19,351 bases of DNA from Actinomycetes bacterium (lineage in GTDB: Bacteria > Actinomycetota > Actinomycetes > Actinomycetales > Dermatophilaceae). This document shows, one piece after another, positions 1 through 6,984 of this stretch; the first letter of the stretch is position 1, and each line of letters opens with the position of its first letter. The notes under the pieces were generated by a model. The model was not told the origin of the DNA. It did not search any database and saw only the letters and a list, made by a program, of their open reading frames with translations. The translations under genes and the position numbers were made by a program. The stretch spans positions 1 to 19,351 of the forward strand of contig JAEXXY010000178.1 in assembly GCA_023451855.1 (NCBI GenBank), in the 5' to 3' direction.

Positions 1-58
1 AGACCTCCCCTTGATGGAACGGAACCGTCAGACAGCTCCACTCCACACCGGGAGGTCT
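1..58. repeat. inverted repeat with 9-bp perfect arms at the window edge
   Basis: AGACCTCCC at 1-9 is the exact reverse complement of GGGAGGTCT at 50-58, with 40 nt between. The left arm begins at the first base of the window, so it may extend further. No gene was identified in 1-258. The arms could be part of a mobile-element end, a folded transcript end or a regulator site; nothing visible decides between these. Confidence 0.5.
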
Positions 59-258
59 TCATCTGTCACGAGGTCAGATCGTGTCGTCGCACTGACTCGA
101 CCAACGTGACTGGGCATCACAACTAGCGCTAGCGAGATGCGCGGGGCTGCGGATGGGCTCGCGTGCCGCCGCGAGTGCGGGTCAACTTGCGACGGGATGT
201 CGATCGATCCGACCTGGGCACTGGCGCCGAGGATGAAGAGCCGCAATGCGCTGCGCTG

Positions 259-504
259 TCAGCGGGAGCGAGCCTCGCGACGGCGAAACCAGCGTGCGCG
301 CCAGTGGCGGTTGTGCGCGGCGAGCATCGCCATCTGGGCCTCGTGATCCCGGACCTGCTGCAGCATGGTTCGCGGCGTCGGCGGCGGCCAGTTCAGGGCA
401 CGCGGGTCGTTCGTGTCCATGACGAAGTCGGTCCAGCCGTAGTCGTCGCGGTAACGGAGCTGGCCATCCCCGACGTAGTACCAACCTGCAGGCTTCTCAC
501 TCAT
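259..504 (-). CDS. small DUF2510 domain protein
   Basis: This 81-residue protein carries a DUF2510-like motif at residues 5-30: PAGWY, a short turn, LRYRD, then GWTDFV. That pattern (PxGWY...RYWDG..W) is common in actinobacteria, often near the N-terminus of small or membrane proteins; its biochemical role is not established. The rest is a proline-rich turn (PPPTP, 40-44) and a basic, arginine-rich C-terminus (RARWFRRREARSR). There is no signal peptide or membrane helix, so it is probably cytoplasmic. The frame stays open upstream to 564, but I chose the ATG at 504 because GGGGGAG lies 3-4 nt before it and the motif starts right after it. It is transcribed away from nhaA, and a palindrome sits just upstream of its ribosome binding site. 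Confidence 0.75.
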   Translation of the reverse strand: MSEKPAGWYYVGDGQLRYRDDYGWTDFVMDTNDPRALNWPPPTPRTMLQQVRDHEAQMAMLAAHNRHWRARWFRRREARSR

Positions 505-516
505 GCGCTCCCCCAA

Positions 517-532
517 AACCATCTCGATGGTT
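517..532. promoter_or_regulatory. palindrome upstream of the DUF2510 gene (operator or leader hairpin)
   Basis: AACCATC-TC-GATGGTT is a perfect 7-bp inverted repeat with a 2-nt centre. It ends 12 nt before the ATG at 504 and directly precedes the ribosome binding site. A two-nt centre favours a protein operator over an RNA hairpin. The remainder of the 505-804 interval holds no convincing gene; it must contain the promoters of the two divergent genes, but I could not place -35/-10 boxes with confidence. Confidence 0.45.
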
Positions 533-804
533 CCCCTGCCCCTGAGCACAAGATAACCGCCCAATCAGGGCATGAGGGCCCATGCCCGAAAGGTCCTATT
601 CGCTCCGGGGCCAAGGAAATCCGCGAATCGGACATGTCGGGCAGAACTCACACGACCACTCGTCCGCACTCGACTCCGGAGGGCTCCCACAATCGCATGA
701 CGTGCCCCGGATAGGATGACGATGGCGAGCGCAGCGCAGCGCTTGGTCACGGTGTGCCGGGAAGTCTGGTCGGCGTCCCACATCGACGACCCCGGAGGCC
801 TCCC

Positions 805-2166
805 GTGCCTGAAGAGCACACCGCGCCTGAGCCGCTTTCGCCGACCTCCAAGAGCCGCATTCTCGGGCGCGGCACGTGGCGCGACGCCCGCTACGTGGCG
901 CAGATCCTGCGCCAGGAGACGGTGGGCGGAGCCATCCTCCTGTCGGCCGCCGTTGCAGCGCTGATCTGGGCCAACTCACCCTGGCGTGACGCCTACGCCA
1001 CCGTGCGCGACACCGTCGTCGGGCCAAGCTCCTTGCACCTCGACCTCAGCCTCGGCACGTGGGCGGCCGACGGGCTGCTCGCAGTGTTCTTCCTGGTCGC
1101 CGGCCTTGAGCTCAAACGCGAGTTCGTAGCCGGCGACCTGTCTGACCGACGCAAGGCCGTCCTGCCCATTGCCGCCGCGGCGTGTGGCGTCGCCCTGCCG
1201 GCCCTGCTCTACGCAGCGACGGTGCTCCTCATGGAGCAGGGCGGCCCGGGCCAATCGGCTGCCCTCCACGGCTGGGCCGTCCCGACAGCGACGGACATCG
1301 CCTTCGCCCTGGCCGTCCTGGCCGTGATCGGGACCCACCTGCCCAGCGCCTTGCGCTCGTTCCTGCTGACACTCGCCGTGGTGGACGACCTCATCGCCAT
1401 CACCATCATCGCGTTCTTCTACACGGAGTCGGTCCAGGTCCTGTGGCTACTTGCCGCCGCCGTACCACTTGGCACCTGGCGATTCCTGCTGCGCCGCAAG
1501 CTGACCAACCCCTTCCTCCTCGCCGTGCCTGCCCTGTTGGCATGGGCCTTCGTCCACGCGAGCGGCGTGCACGCGACCGTGGCAGGCGTCCTGCTCGGCC
1601 TTCTCGTTCCGGTCAACCGGGAGCGGGAGGAGAACCCCGACGTCGACAGCCTCGCCGAGCGGATGGAGTACAAGCTGCGTCCGTTCTCGGCAGGCTTCGC
1701 GGTGCCGGTCTTCGCGTTCTTCGCTGCCGGAGTCACCGTCGTCGGAGGCGGTATCGGCGCGGCGTTCACCGACGCTGCCGCAATCGGGGTCGTGGTCGGG
1801 CTCGTCCTGGGCAAGACCATCGGCGTCCTCGGCGGGACGTGGACAGTCGCTCGGTTCACTCGTGCCGAGCTGGACCCCGACCTGTCGTGGACGGACGTCT
1901 TCGGACTGTCCGTCCTCGCCGGCGTCGGCTTCACCGTGAGCCTTCTCGTCAGCGAGCTCGCCTTCGGCCCGGGCTCGCTCCGCAACGAGCACGTCAAACT
2001 CGCCGTCCTCACGGGAAGCCTTCTGGCAGCGCTGCTCGCCACCATCGTCCTGCGCCTACGCAACCGCCACTACCGCCTGGTCGAGGCGCGCGAGACGGAG
2101 GACCTCGACCATGACGGCATCCCGGACATCTACGACCGGAAGGCACCGGAGGCTCCACCTGTGTGA
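805..2166 (+). CDS. nhaA: Na+/H+ antiporter NhaA
   Basis: This is a 453-residue NhaA-type antiporter that would exchange Na+ (or Li+) for H+ across the cytoplasmic membrane for pH and salt homeostasis. Hallmarks are ATDIAFALAV (D164, corresponding to E. coli D133), LAVVDDL (D194/D195, the cation-binding pair equivalent to D163/D164) and the lysine in LGKTIG (K337, equivalent to K300). About twelve hydrophobic segments lie between residues 40 and 418. I chose the GTG at 805 because GGAGG (794-798) lies 6 nt upstream; an ATG at 754 is in frame but adds an arginine/proline-rich stretch with no support. The family is usually about 390-430 aa; the excess is a hydrophilic N-terminus and a C-terminal tail that ends in an EF-hand-like DLDHDGIPDIYD (433-444). 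It is followed at 84 nt by a holin-like gene, an association I recall from other actinobacteria. Confidence 0.95.
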   Translation: MPEEHTAPEPLSPTSKSRILGRGTWRDARYVAQILRQETVGGAILLSAAVAALIWANSPWRDAYATVRDTVVGPSSLHLDLSLGTWAADGLLAVFFLVAGLELKREFVAGDLSDRRKAVLPIAAAACGVALPALLYAATVLLMEQGGPGQSAALHGWAVPTATDIAFALAVLAVIGTHLPSALRSFLLTLAVVDDLIAITIIAFFYTESVQVLWLLAAAVPLGTWRFLLRRKLTNPFLLAVPALLAWAFVHASGVHATVAGVLLGLLVPVNREREENPDVDSLAERMEYKLRPFSAGFAVPVFAFFAAGVTVVGGGIGAAFTDAAAIGVVVGLVLGKTIGVLGGTWTVARFTRAELDPDLSWTDVFGLSVLAGVGFTVSLLVSELAFGPGSLRNEHVKLAVLTGSLLAALLATIVLRLRNRHYRLVEARETEDLDHDGIPDIYDRKAPEAPPV

Positions 2167-2249
2167 TGGGTATGGGCCCGGGCAGTAGGGTGACAACCGG
2201 TAGCCACGTGTCCCGCGTGGACCCCGAGCGAGAGCGAGGAAGACAGCCG

Positions 2250-2756
2250 ATGAGCACGGACCCACGGCAGGAGCGGACCCTCGGCCAGCTGGTCGCGTCC
2301 GCAACCCAGGACATCTCGGCGCTCATCCGCAGCGAGATCGCCCTGGCCAAGGCCGAGGTGTCGGTCCAGGTCAAGAAGGCCGGTGTCGGTGGAGGCCTGC
2401 TCGCAGGGGCCGCGGTCATCCTCTTCTACTCGGTGTACTTCATCTTCACGACGATCGCCGAGGGCCTCGTGGCGCTCGGCCTGCCGCGCTGGCTCGGCTA
2501 CCTCATCGTCACCGTGTTCATGCTGTTGGTCGCTGCCGTCCTCGGTCTGCTCGGCGTTCGCAAGATGAAGACCGTCGAGCCCGCGCCGGAGAAGGCGATC
2601 ACCAACGCCCAGCAGACCATCGAGGGCGTCAAGGCCGCGATGGCCAACCCTGGCACCGTCGTGCCCGCCCCTCGCCCCGAGTGGGACCGTCGGGACCTCC
2701 CGGCTGCGCCGACCGCCCCCTCCACCCCCGCCGTCGACGCCTCGCGCGACGCCTGA
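2250..2756 (+). CDS. holin-like two-helix membrane protein (phage holin family / DUF1469)
   Basis: This 168-residue protein has an amphipathic N-terminal helix (LGQLVASATQDISALIRSEI, then a lysine-rich stretch), two hydrophobic helices at about 46-75 and 80-103, and a proline/alanine-rich C-terminal tail. That matches the actinobacterial 'phage holin family protein' (Phage_holin_3_6 / YqjE-like) group. Despite the name, these genes are chromosomal and generally not in prophages; nothing else phage-like is visible here. The ATG at 2250 is preferred because GAGGA (2236-2240) lies 9 nt upstream; an ATG at 2163 in the same frame would overlap the end of nhaA. The alpha/beta hydrolase gene starts 19 nt downstream, suggesting an operon. 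Function is unknown; a membrane-stress or envelope role is a guess. Confidence 0.8.
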   Translation: MSTDPRQERTLGQLVASATQDISALIRSEIALAKAEVSVQVKKAGVGGGLLAGAAVILFYSVYFIFTTIAEGLVALGLPRWLGYLIVTVFMLLVAAVLGLLGVRKMKTVEPAPEKAITNAQQTIEGVKAAMANPGTVVPAPRPEWDRRDLPAAPTAPSTPAVDASRDA

Positions 2757-2775
2757 CGCCAGCTCGCGCCCTCCC

Positions 2776-3687
2776 ATGCCTGTCGACGCGGCGTTCGTCA
2801 ACGTCGAGGGTCCGTGGGAGCACCGGTACGTCTCGGCCAACGGCGCGCGGTTCCACGTCGCCGAGATGGGTGACGGACCGCTCGTCCTGCTCCTGCACGG
2901 TTTTCCGCAGTTCTGGTACACGTGGCGCCACCAGATGGTCGCGCTCGCCGAGGCTGGCTTCCGCGCCGCCGCGATGGACCTGCGCGGCTACGGCGGCAGC
3001 GACAAGCCACCCCGCGGCTACGACACGTACATGTCGACGCTCGACACCGCGAGCGTCATCCGGGCCCTCGGCGAGAAGCACGCCGTCGTCGTCGGCCAGG
3101 GCCTCGGTGGCTGGATCTCGTGGTCCATGCCCACGTTCCGACGGGACGTCACGCGGGCCGTCGCGTCGCTGTCGATGCCGCACCCGCGGATCATGCGCCA
3201 CGCGACCTGGAGCGACCGCAAGCAGCGCCGCGCCTCGCGGTGGATCGCCGGTCTCCAGCGCCCGTTCGTGCCCGAGCGGGAGATGGCCGAGTCGCACGAG
3301 TACGTCGGCGAGCTGATGCGGGAGTGGGCCTCGCCGTTCGGCGATTTCCCCACGGACGCAGACGTGGAACGCTACGGCGACGCCATGATGATCCCCTTCG
3401 TCGCCCACTCGGCCGCGGAGCACTACCGGTGGCTCGGACGCTCGTCGGTCCGCCCCGACGGGCCGCTGTTCATGCGCCGGGTCCGCCACGCGATCCACGT
3501 CCCGGTGCTGCAGCTGCAGGGCACCGACGACGGATGCGTGCTGCCCGGCTCGACGCACGGCTCGGGGGCGTTCGTCCCGGGCGACTACCGCTGCGTCAAG
3601 ATCGAAGGCGCGGGGCACTTCCTCACCGAGGAGGCACCCGAGCAGGTCAACGCCGCCCTGCTCTCGTGGCTGAGGTCCCTGGACTGA
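2776..3687 (+). CDS. alpha/beta hydrolase, epoxide-hydrolase-like, atypical nucleophile
   Basis: This 303-residue soluble protein has the alpha/beta-hydrolase layout of the epoxide hydrolase/haloalkane dehalogenase branch: the oxyanion HGFPQFW at 41-47, MDLRGYGGSDKP at 67-78, a cap domain at about 135-240, the acid-loop candidate D251/D252 and the base H281 (GAGHF). The nucleophile elbow, usually GHDWGG or GxSxG, reads G107-Q-G109-L-G-G, so glycine sits where Asp or Ser is expected. It may therefore be a non-catalytic relative or use another residue. No ribosome binding site is evident before the ATG at 2776, which lies 19 nt after the holin-like gene, so translational coupling is likely. The stop TGA overlaps the ATG of the next gene by one base. 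No signal peptide is present. Confidence 0.85.
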   Translation: MPVDAAFVNVEGPWEHRYVSANGARFHVAEMGDGPLVLLLHGFPQFWYTWRHQMVALAEAGFRAAAMDLRGYGGSDKPPRGYDTYMSTLDTASVIRALGEKHAVVVGQGLGGWISWSMPTFRRDVTRAVASLSMPHPRIMRHATWSDRKQRRASRWIAGLQRPFVPEREMAESHEYVGELMREWASPFGDFPTDADVERYGDAMMIPFVAHSAAEHYRWLGRSSVRPDGPLFMRRVRHAIHVPVLQLQGTDDGCVLPGSTHGSGAFVPGDYRCVKIEGAGHFLTEEAPEQVNAALLSWLRSLD

Positions 3688-4517
3688 TGAAGCTCGAGCT
3701 TCCCGACGCCGGCGGGGTCACGTGGTCGGTGTGTGTGCGCGACGGCGCAGGGACGACCCTCGCTGCCGAGCACGCCGAGGTGCCGCTGCGCACGGCGTCG
3801 GTCGGCAAGGTGCTGCTCCTGCTCGAGACGGCTCGCGGTCTCACGGCCGGCGAGCTCTCCCCCGACGAGCCGCTGACCCGCTCGGTCGACCTCTGGGTCG
3901 GCGACTCCGGCCTCTGGCACACGTTGTCGGTCGAGACCCTCCCCCTCATCGACGTCGCCGCGCTCGTGGGCGCCGTGTCCGACAACCTCGCCACCAACGT
4001 CCTGCTCGGGCGTGTGGGCCTGGCCGAGGTGGCGGCACGTGCCACGGCGCTCGGGCTGCGGTCGACTGCGCTGCACGACCGGGTCCGCGACGTCCGCTCC
4101 GACGACCACCCGGCGACGCTCTCGACCGGCACCGCCGACGAGCTGAGCTCGCTCATGGTGAGGATCGCGAACGGTACAGCGGTCGGACCGGAGCCGGATC
4201 GCCTTGTCCGGCAGTGGCTCTCGGCCAACGTCGACCAGTCGATGGTGGGTTCCGTCTTCGTCGACCAGGCTGGCCTCGACCCCATCGCGCATCACGTGTC
4301 GCTCGGCGAGGACCGCGTCGTCTGGAACAAGACAGGCACCGACGCCGGGGTGCGCGCAGACGTCGGCGCTATGACCGTCGGCGGGCGCACCGTCACCTGG
4401 GCCGCGGTCGCCAACTGGGACCCGGCTGTCGGCACCTCCCTGGACCACCTCACCGTCTGGGCCGTGTTGCGCGGCATGCGCCACATCGGCGAGATCGTCC
4501 TCGACGAACTGCAGTAG
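3687..4517 (+). CDS. beta-lactamase-fold serine hydrolase (class A-like)
   Basis: This 276-residue protein has three motifs of the class A beta-lactamase / DD-peptidase fold in order: S38-V-G-K41 (SxxK, nucleophile and base), S98-D-N100 (SDN) and K215-T-G217 (KTG, preceded by VWN). The fold is therefore clear. In the region where class A enzymes carry ExxLN with the deacylating Glu166, the sequence is short (DRVRDVRSDDHP, 131-142) and has no glutamate in that pattern, so efficient penicillinase activity is not expected. There is no signal peptide, which suggests a cytoplasmic hydrolase or esterase rather than a wall enzyme. The ATG at 3687 uses the last base of the preceding stop (TGATG), a sign of coupled translation with the alpha/beta hydrolase. 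The open frame extends upstream to 2922, but only as a shadow of the previous gene. Confidence 0.85.
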   Translation: MKLELPDAGGVTWSVCVRDGAGTTLAAEHAEVPLRTASVGKVLLLLETARGLTAGELSPDEPLTRSVDLWVGDSGLWHTLSVETLPLIDVAALVGAVSDNLATNVLLGRVGLAEVAARATALGLRSTALHDRVRDVRSDDHPATLSTGTADELSSLMVRIANGTAVGPEPDRLVRQWLSANVDQSMVGSVFVDQAGLDPIAHHVSLGEDRVVWNKTGTDAGVRADVGAMTVGGRTVTWAAVANWDPAVGTSLDHLTVWAVLRGMRHIGEIVLDELQ

Positions 4518-4616
4518 GCGCCGAATGAGCCGCCTGACCAACCGGGAGGCCCTACGATCAGCCGTCCTTGAGGTGGCGATTTCGTTCGTTTGTCCGCATC
4601 CGAAGACACGAGTGCC

Positions 4617-4628
4617 GATAATGCGGTG
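4617..4628 (+). promoter_or_regulatory. possible -10 box for a leaderless mannosyltransferase mRNA
   Basis: GATAAT (4617-4622) matches TATAAT at five of six positions and ends 5 nt before the GTG at 4628, the spacing expected if transcription starts at the start codon. No good -35 box was found at 16-18 nt upstream, so this is only a candidate. Confidence 0.25.
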
Positions 4629-5854
4629 TGCGCAGTCGCCCGATGCTGACTCATGCCTCATGGCGGGACGGTCTGGTTCCCCTGGGCATCTGGGCTGTGT
4701 TCACGGTATTGGGGGCTGTGATCCTCAGCGTTGCTGCAGCGCGCCAGATCGCCATCGAACACACGGTGCCCGGTTACACGGTGACTGCTCCGATGCCTGC
4801 ATCGCCTGGATATTTCGGCGTCGTCACCAACTGGGACGGGAACTGGTACCGCTCGATCTCGGAGCACGGGTACCCGACGGTTCTTCCTGTAGACGACCAC
4901 GGGAATGTGCAGCAGAACGAGTGGGCGTTCTATCCGCTGTACCCGCTCCTCGTGCGAGGCGTGATGACCGTGACAGGCGTGGGTTTTGCACACGGCGCGT
5001 GGGCGGTCAGCCTCGTCTTCGGGGCAGCAGCGATGGTCGCGCTCTACAACCTCGTTCGCGCGGGGATGGGCCGGTTCGGTGCTGCCGCACTCGTCTCGTG
5101 CGTCATGGCGTACATGAGCGCTCCCGTCCTGCAAGTCGCCTATACCGAGGGGCTCGCCCTCTTCCTCATCGTCGCCTTCATGGCTGCGCTCACACGTCGA
5201 CGCTTGGATGTGGCAATCGGCGTTGCCATCTTGGTGTCTCTGGCGCGACCCGTCGCGGCACCCCTGGGCCTGGTTATGGGAGGGGTGCTCCTTCTCGACT
5301 GGCTCCAAGAGAGGCGCGAGCGCCCGGCTCATCGACTCCCCGTCAAGGGTGTGGCTGCGACAGTTGCGGTCTTCGCCACGGCAGGCATCTGGCCGCTGAT
5401 CGCTTGGGCGACGACAGGTAGCCGCGACGCCTTCTTCCAGACGCAGGCCGCATGGCCCGTGAACAGCAACGGGCTGGGCGGCTGGCTCGGCGACGTGATA
5501 CACGTGACTCCGATCGGACTGTTAGCGATCGCCGTTGTGGGGTTCCTTGCGCTGGTGAACGCTCGTCCACGAGCGCACCTCTGGGGACGGGAACTCCAGC
5601 TCTGGTCCATCGCTTACCCTGTCTTCTTGATCGTGGCGAGCAGGCCCAGCCCCAGCGCCATCCGCTATTTCATGCTCGCGGTGGCTCCACTTTGGCCGTT
5701 CCCTGGGCTGAGCCTCAGACGCACACGCGGCTCGCGTGCGGCGGCCATCGCGCTCCTGATCGCGCTCATCGCGACTGGCCTCGGGGCGCAGTACCTCTGG
5801 ACAACTCATGTCTTCACGGTGCCGGGGACCCCCAGCCAGCAGTTCTTCCCGTAG
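4628..5854 (+). CDS. PIG-V-like membrane mannosyltransferase
   Basis: This 408-residue polytopic membrane protein has the pattern of the PIG-V / GT-C mannosyltransferase group. After the first helix (about 17-38) comes an extracytoplasmic loop with N68-W-D-G-N-W-Y74, then EWAFYPLYPLL at 98-108, then some eight more hydrophobic segments. In such enzymes the acidic residue of the first loop (here D70) is thought to be catalytic, using a polyprenyl-phosphate sugar donor. The substrate cannot be read from sequence. The start is uncertain: GTG 4628 has no ribosome binding site but lies just after GATAAT (4617-4622), as in leaderless messages; ATG 4643 is the alternative. A GtrA-like gene follows after 82 nt, which fits surface glycosylation. 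Third codon positions are visibly less G/C-rich than in the flanking genes. Confidence 0.75.
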   Translation: MRSRPMLTHASWRDGLVPLGIWAVFTVLGAVILSVAAARQIAIEHTVPGYTVTAPMPASPGYFGVVTNWDGNWYRSISEHGYPTVLPVDDHGNVQQNEWAFYPLYPLLVRGVMTVTGVGFAHGAWAVSLVFGAAAMVALYNLVRAGMGRFGAAALVSCVMAYMSAPVLQVAYTEGLALFLIVAFMAALTRRRLDVAIGVAILVSLARPVAAPLGLVMGGVLLLDWLQERRERPAHRLPVKGVAATVAVFATAGIWPLIAWATTGSRDAFFQTQAAWPVNSNGLGGWLGDVIHVTPIGLLAIAVVGFLALVNARPRAHLWGRELQLWSIAYPVFLIVASRPSPSAIRYFMLAVAPLWPFPGLSLRRTRGSRAAAIALLIALIATGLGAQYLWTTHVFTVPGTPSQQFFP

Positions 5855-5936
5855 AGGCAAACTCGCGGGTTCCTCAGACATGCGAGCCATTTCGGCCGTA
5901 CGGTGCGGATTTGACACGATCTATGGGGGAGGCGTC

Positions 5937-6413
5937 GTGAACGTTCCGCACACCATCGGCCGGTTCCTTTTGGCCGGGGGCGGCAATACGCTCTTGACCG
6001 CAGTGGTGGCCAGCTCACTTTCGCTGGTGGCGCCCGAAGCCATTGCGTACACGGTGGGCTACGCCGCCGGATTGGCGTTGTCAGTCTTCACCGCGAGCCG
6101 GTTCGTGTTTCGGCGCAGCCTGACCCGAGCGAGGGCGGCGGGCATCTGCGCGGTCAACATCACGGCGTACCTTTGTGGGCTGGGCACACTGACTGTGGCC
6201 CAGCACCTGGGCCTGCCCAGCGGGCTGACGGGGCTCACGGTCCTTGTGACGGCGCCCGTGAGCTTCTTTGGGGGCATGTTCATCTTCAAGAACGCAGCAG
6301 AGCTTCCCTCAAGACCGTTTGGCCCTGCGCTAAAGACGGCCCGAGCAACTGTGAGCGCTGAGGCATCCCCAAAGCCCAGACAACACGCCTTCATCGCTAA
6401 GAGCGCGAGATAG
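5937..6413 (+). CDS. GtrA-like four-helix membrane protein
   Basis: This 158-residue protein has four hydrophobic helices at about 8-30, 35-53, 68-90 and 97-117. The helix 2 end ASRFVFRR (53-60) and helix 4 end GGMFIFKN (112-119) are the repeated basic/aromatic caps of the GtrA/DPMS family, which handles polyprenyl-linked sugars or assists membrane glycosyltransferases. I chose GTG 5937 because GGGGGAGG (5925-5932) lies 4 nt upstream; the ATG at 5808 in the same frame would overlap the preceding gene and add a hydrophilic stretch with no support. It probably works with the upstream PIG-V-like enzyme, for example by moving its lipid-linked sugar donor; this is inferred from context. A basic tail of about 35 residues follows the last helix. 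Codon bias is weaker than in most of the window. Confidence 0.8.
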   Translation: MNVPHTIGRFLLAGGGNTLLTAVVASSLSLVAPEAIAYTVGYAAGLALSVFTASRFVFRRSLTRARAAGICAVNITAYLCGLGTLTVAQHLGLPSGLTGLTVLVTAPVSFFGGMFIFKNAAELPSRPFGPALKTARATVSAEASPKPRQHAFIAKSAR

Positions 6414-6600
6414 CAGCGACGCGTCGCGGCGGTTGTTGGAATCGGAGGCACCCCCGGTGGGCGCACCCGTGAGCCTCAGGGGATTCGGCAGCGTCCCAAC
6501 TGCATGGGCATGGCTCTCGTACTCGGCGCCCGCTCGGCCTCCACACCAACGAATGCTTCGGCGACTGGTGGACCAGATCGCGCCGGCGTCCGCAGTGCCG

Positions 6601-6630
6601 GCTCGACCTCGTCCGGCTCGACCTCGTCCG
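6601..6630 (+). repeat. two exact tandem copies of a 15-nt unit
   Basis: GCTCGACCTCGTCCG is repeated twice without gap (6601-6615 and 6616-6630), and a third copy begins as GCTC at 6631. It lies in the non-coding stretch after the GtrA-like gene and looks like replication slippage. Confidence 0.85.
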
Positions 6631-6872
6631 GCTCTGCCAAGCAAACCCGCACCGCCGTGCCGAATCCCGCGGCGGGTGCGGAGGCTGGCCGCCGGCGAGT
6701 CGAGGACGTTGACCGCGGTCACGCTTGCGGTCGACGTACCGGAAGGCCGGTCGGCGCGGAATCACGCTCCACGCGTGCGCCTCCGCCGCGGTTCGACTTG
6801 TGCCAAGCCCGTCCCATCTCGACGTGGGCCGGGCTTCGTGCCACAGCGGATGGCGGCGTCTGACGTACAACC

Positions 6873-6898
6873 TCGGGCTCGAGCGTCCTCGAGCCCGA
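6873..6898 (+). terminator. perfect 11-bp hairpin, likely terminator
   Basis: TCGGGCTCGAG (6873-6883) pairs perfectly with CTCGAGCCCGA (6888-6898) around a CGTC loop. On the + strand it is followed 15 nt later by T5 (6914-6918) and T6 (6923-6928). The gap to the T tracts is longer than in a classical terminator, but weak U-tracts are usual in actinobacteria. It would isolate the downstream kinase operon from the glycosylation genes. Confidence 0.5.
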
Positions 6899-6925
6899 CC
6901 GCAACTCCGGCGCTTTTTACCATTT

Positions 6926-6945
6926 TTTGACTCAAGGCGGTCAAA
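6926..6945. promoter_or_regulatory. inverted repeat just upstream of the kinase promoter
   Basis: TTTGAC (6926-6931) and GTCAAA (6940-6945) are perfect inverted arms 8 nt apart, ending 3 nt before the proposed -35 box. The position suits an activator or autoregulator; binding by the response regulator encoded in this operon is a plausible but untested idea. Confidence 0.4.
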
Positions 6946-6948
6946 GCG

Positions 6949-6984
6949 CTGACCAAGGCGAGCCGCGAACCTACACTCCGACTC
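6949..6984 (+). promoter_or_regulatory. promoter of the sensor kinase operon, apparently leaderless
   Basis: CTGACC (6949-6954, 4 of 6 to TTGACA) and TACACT (6972-6977, fits the actinobacterial TANNNT) are 17 bp apart. The -10 ends 7 nt before the ATG at 6985, so transcription should begin at or next to the start codon. No ribosome binding site precedes the ATG, which agrees with a leaderless message. Confidence 0.55.

Larger units (their letters stand above)
6414..6925. other. non-coding stretch, no convincing gene
   Basis: Open frames here are low-complexity (arginine, proline and alanine-rich), lack ribosome binding sites and show no recognisable domain. The stretch holds a 15-nt tandem duplication at 6601-6630 and a strong hairpin at 6873-6898. 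Codon-like periodicity was not evident by eye. It may be a decayed gene region. Confidence 0.5.

Noticed and set aside
163..714. A 183-codon open frame on the plus strand across the DUF2510 gene
   Set aside because: It has no ribosome binding site or domain and runs through both a recognisable gene on the other strand and the intergenic region.
2250..2756. Prophage remnant, because of the holin-like gene
   Set aside because: No endolysin, integrase, structural gene or attachment site is visible; this family is common in actinobacterial chromosomes beside housekeeping genes.
5911..5936. TTGACA as a -35 box for the GtrA-like gene
   Set aside because: The matching -10 would fall at about 5934, inside the ribosome binding site to start codon region, and no TANNNT is there.
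6433..6930. A 165-codon open frame after the GtrA-like gene
   Set aside because: It is low-complexity (arginine, proline and alanine-rich), contains the slippage repeat, has no convincing ribosome binding site and no family resemblance.
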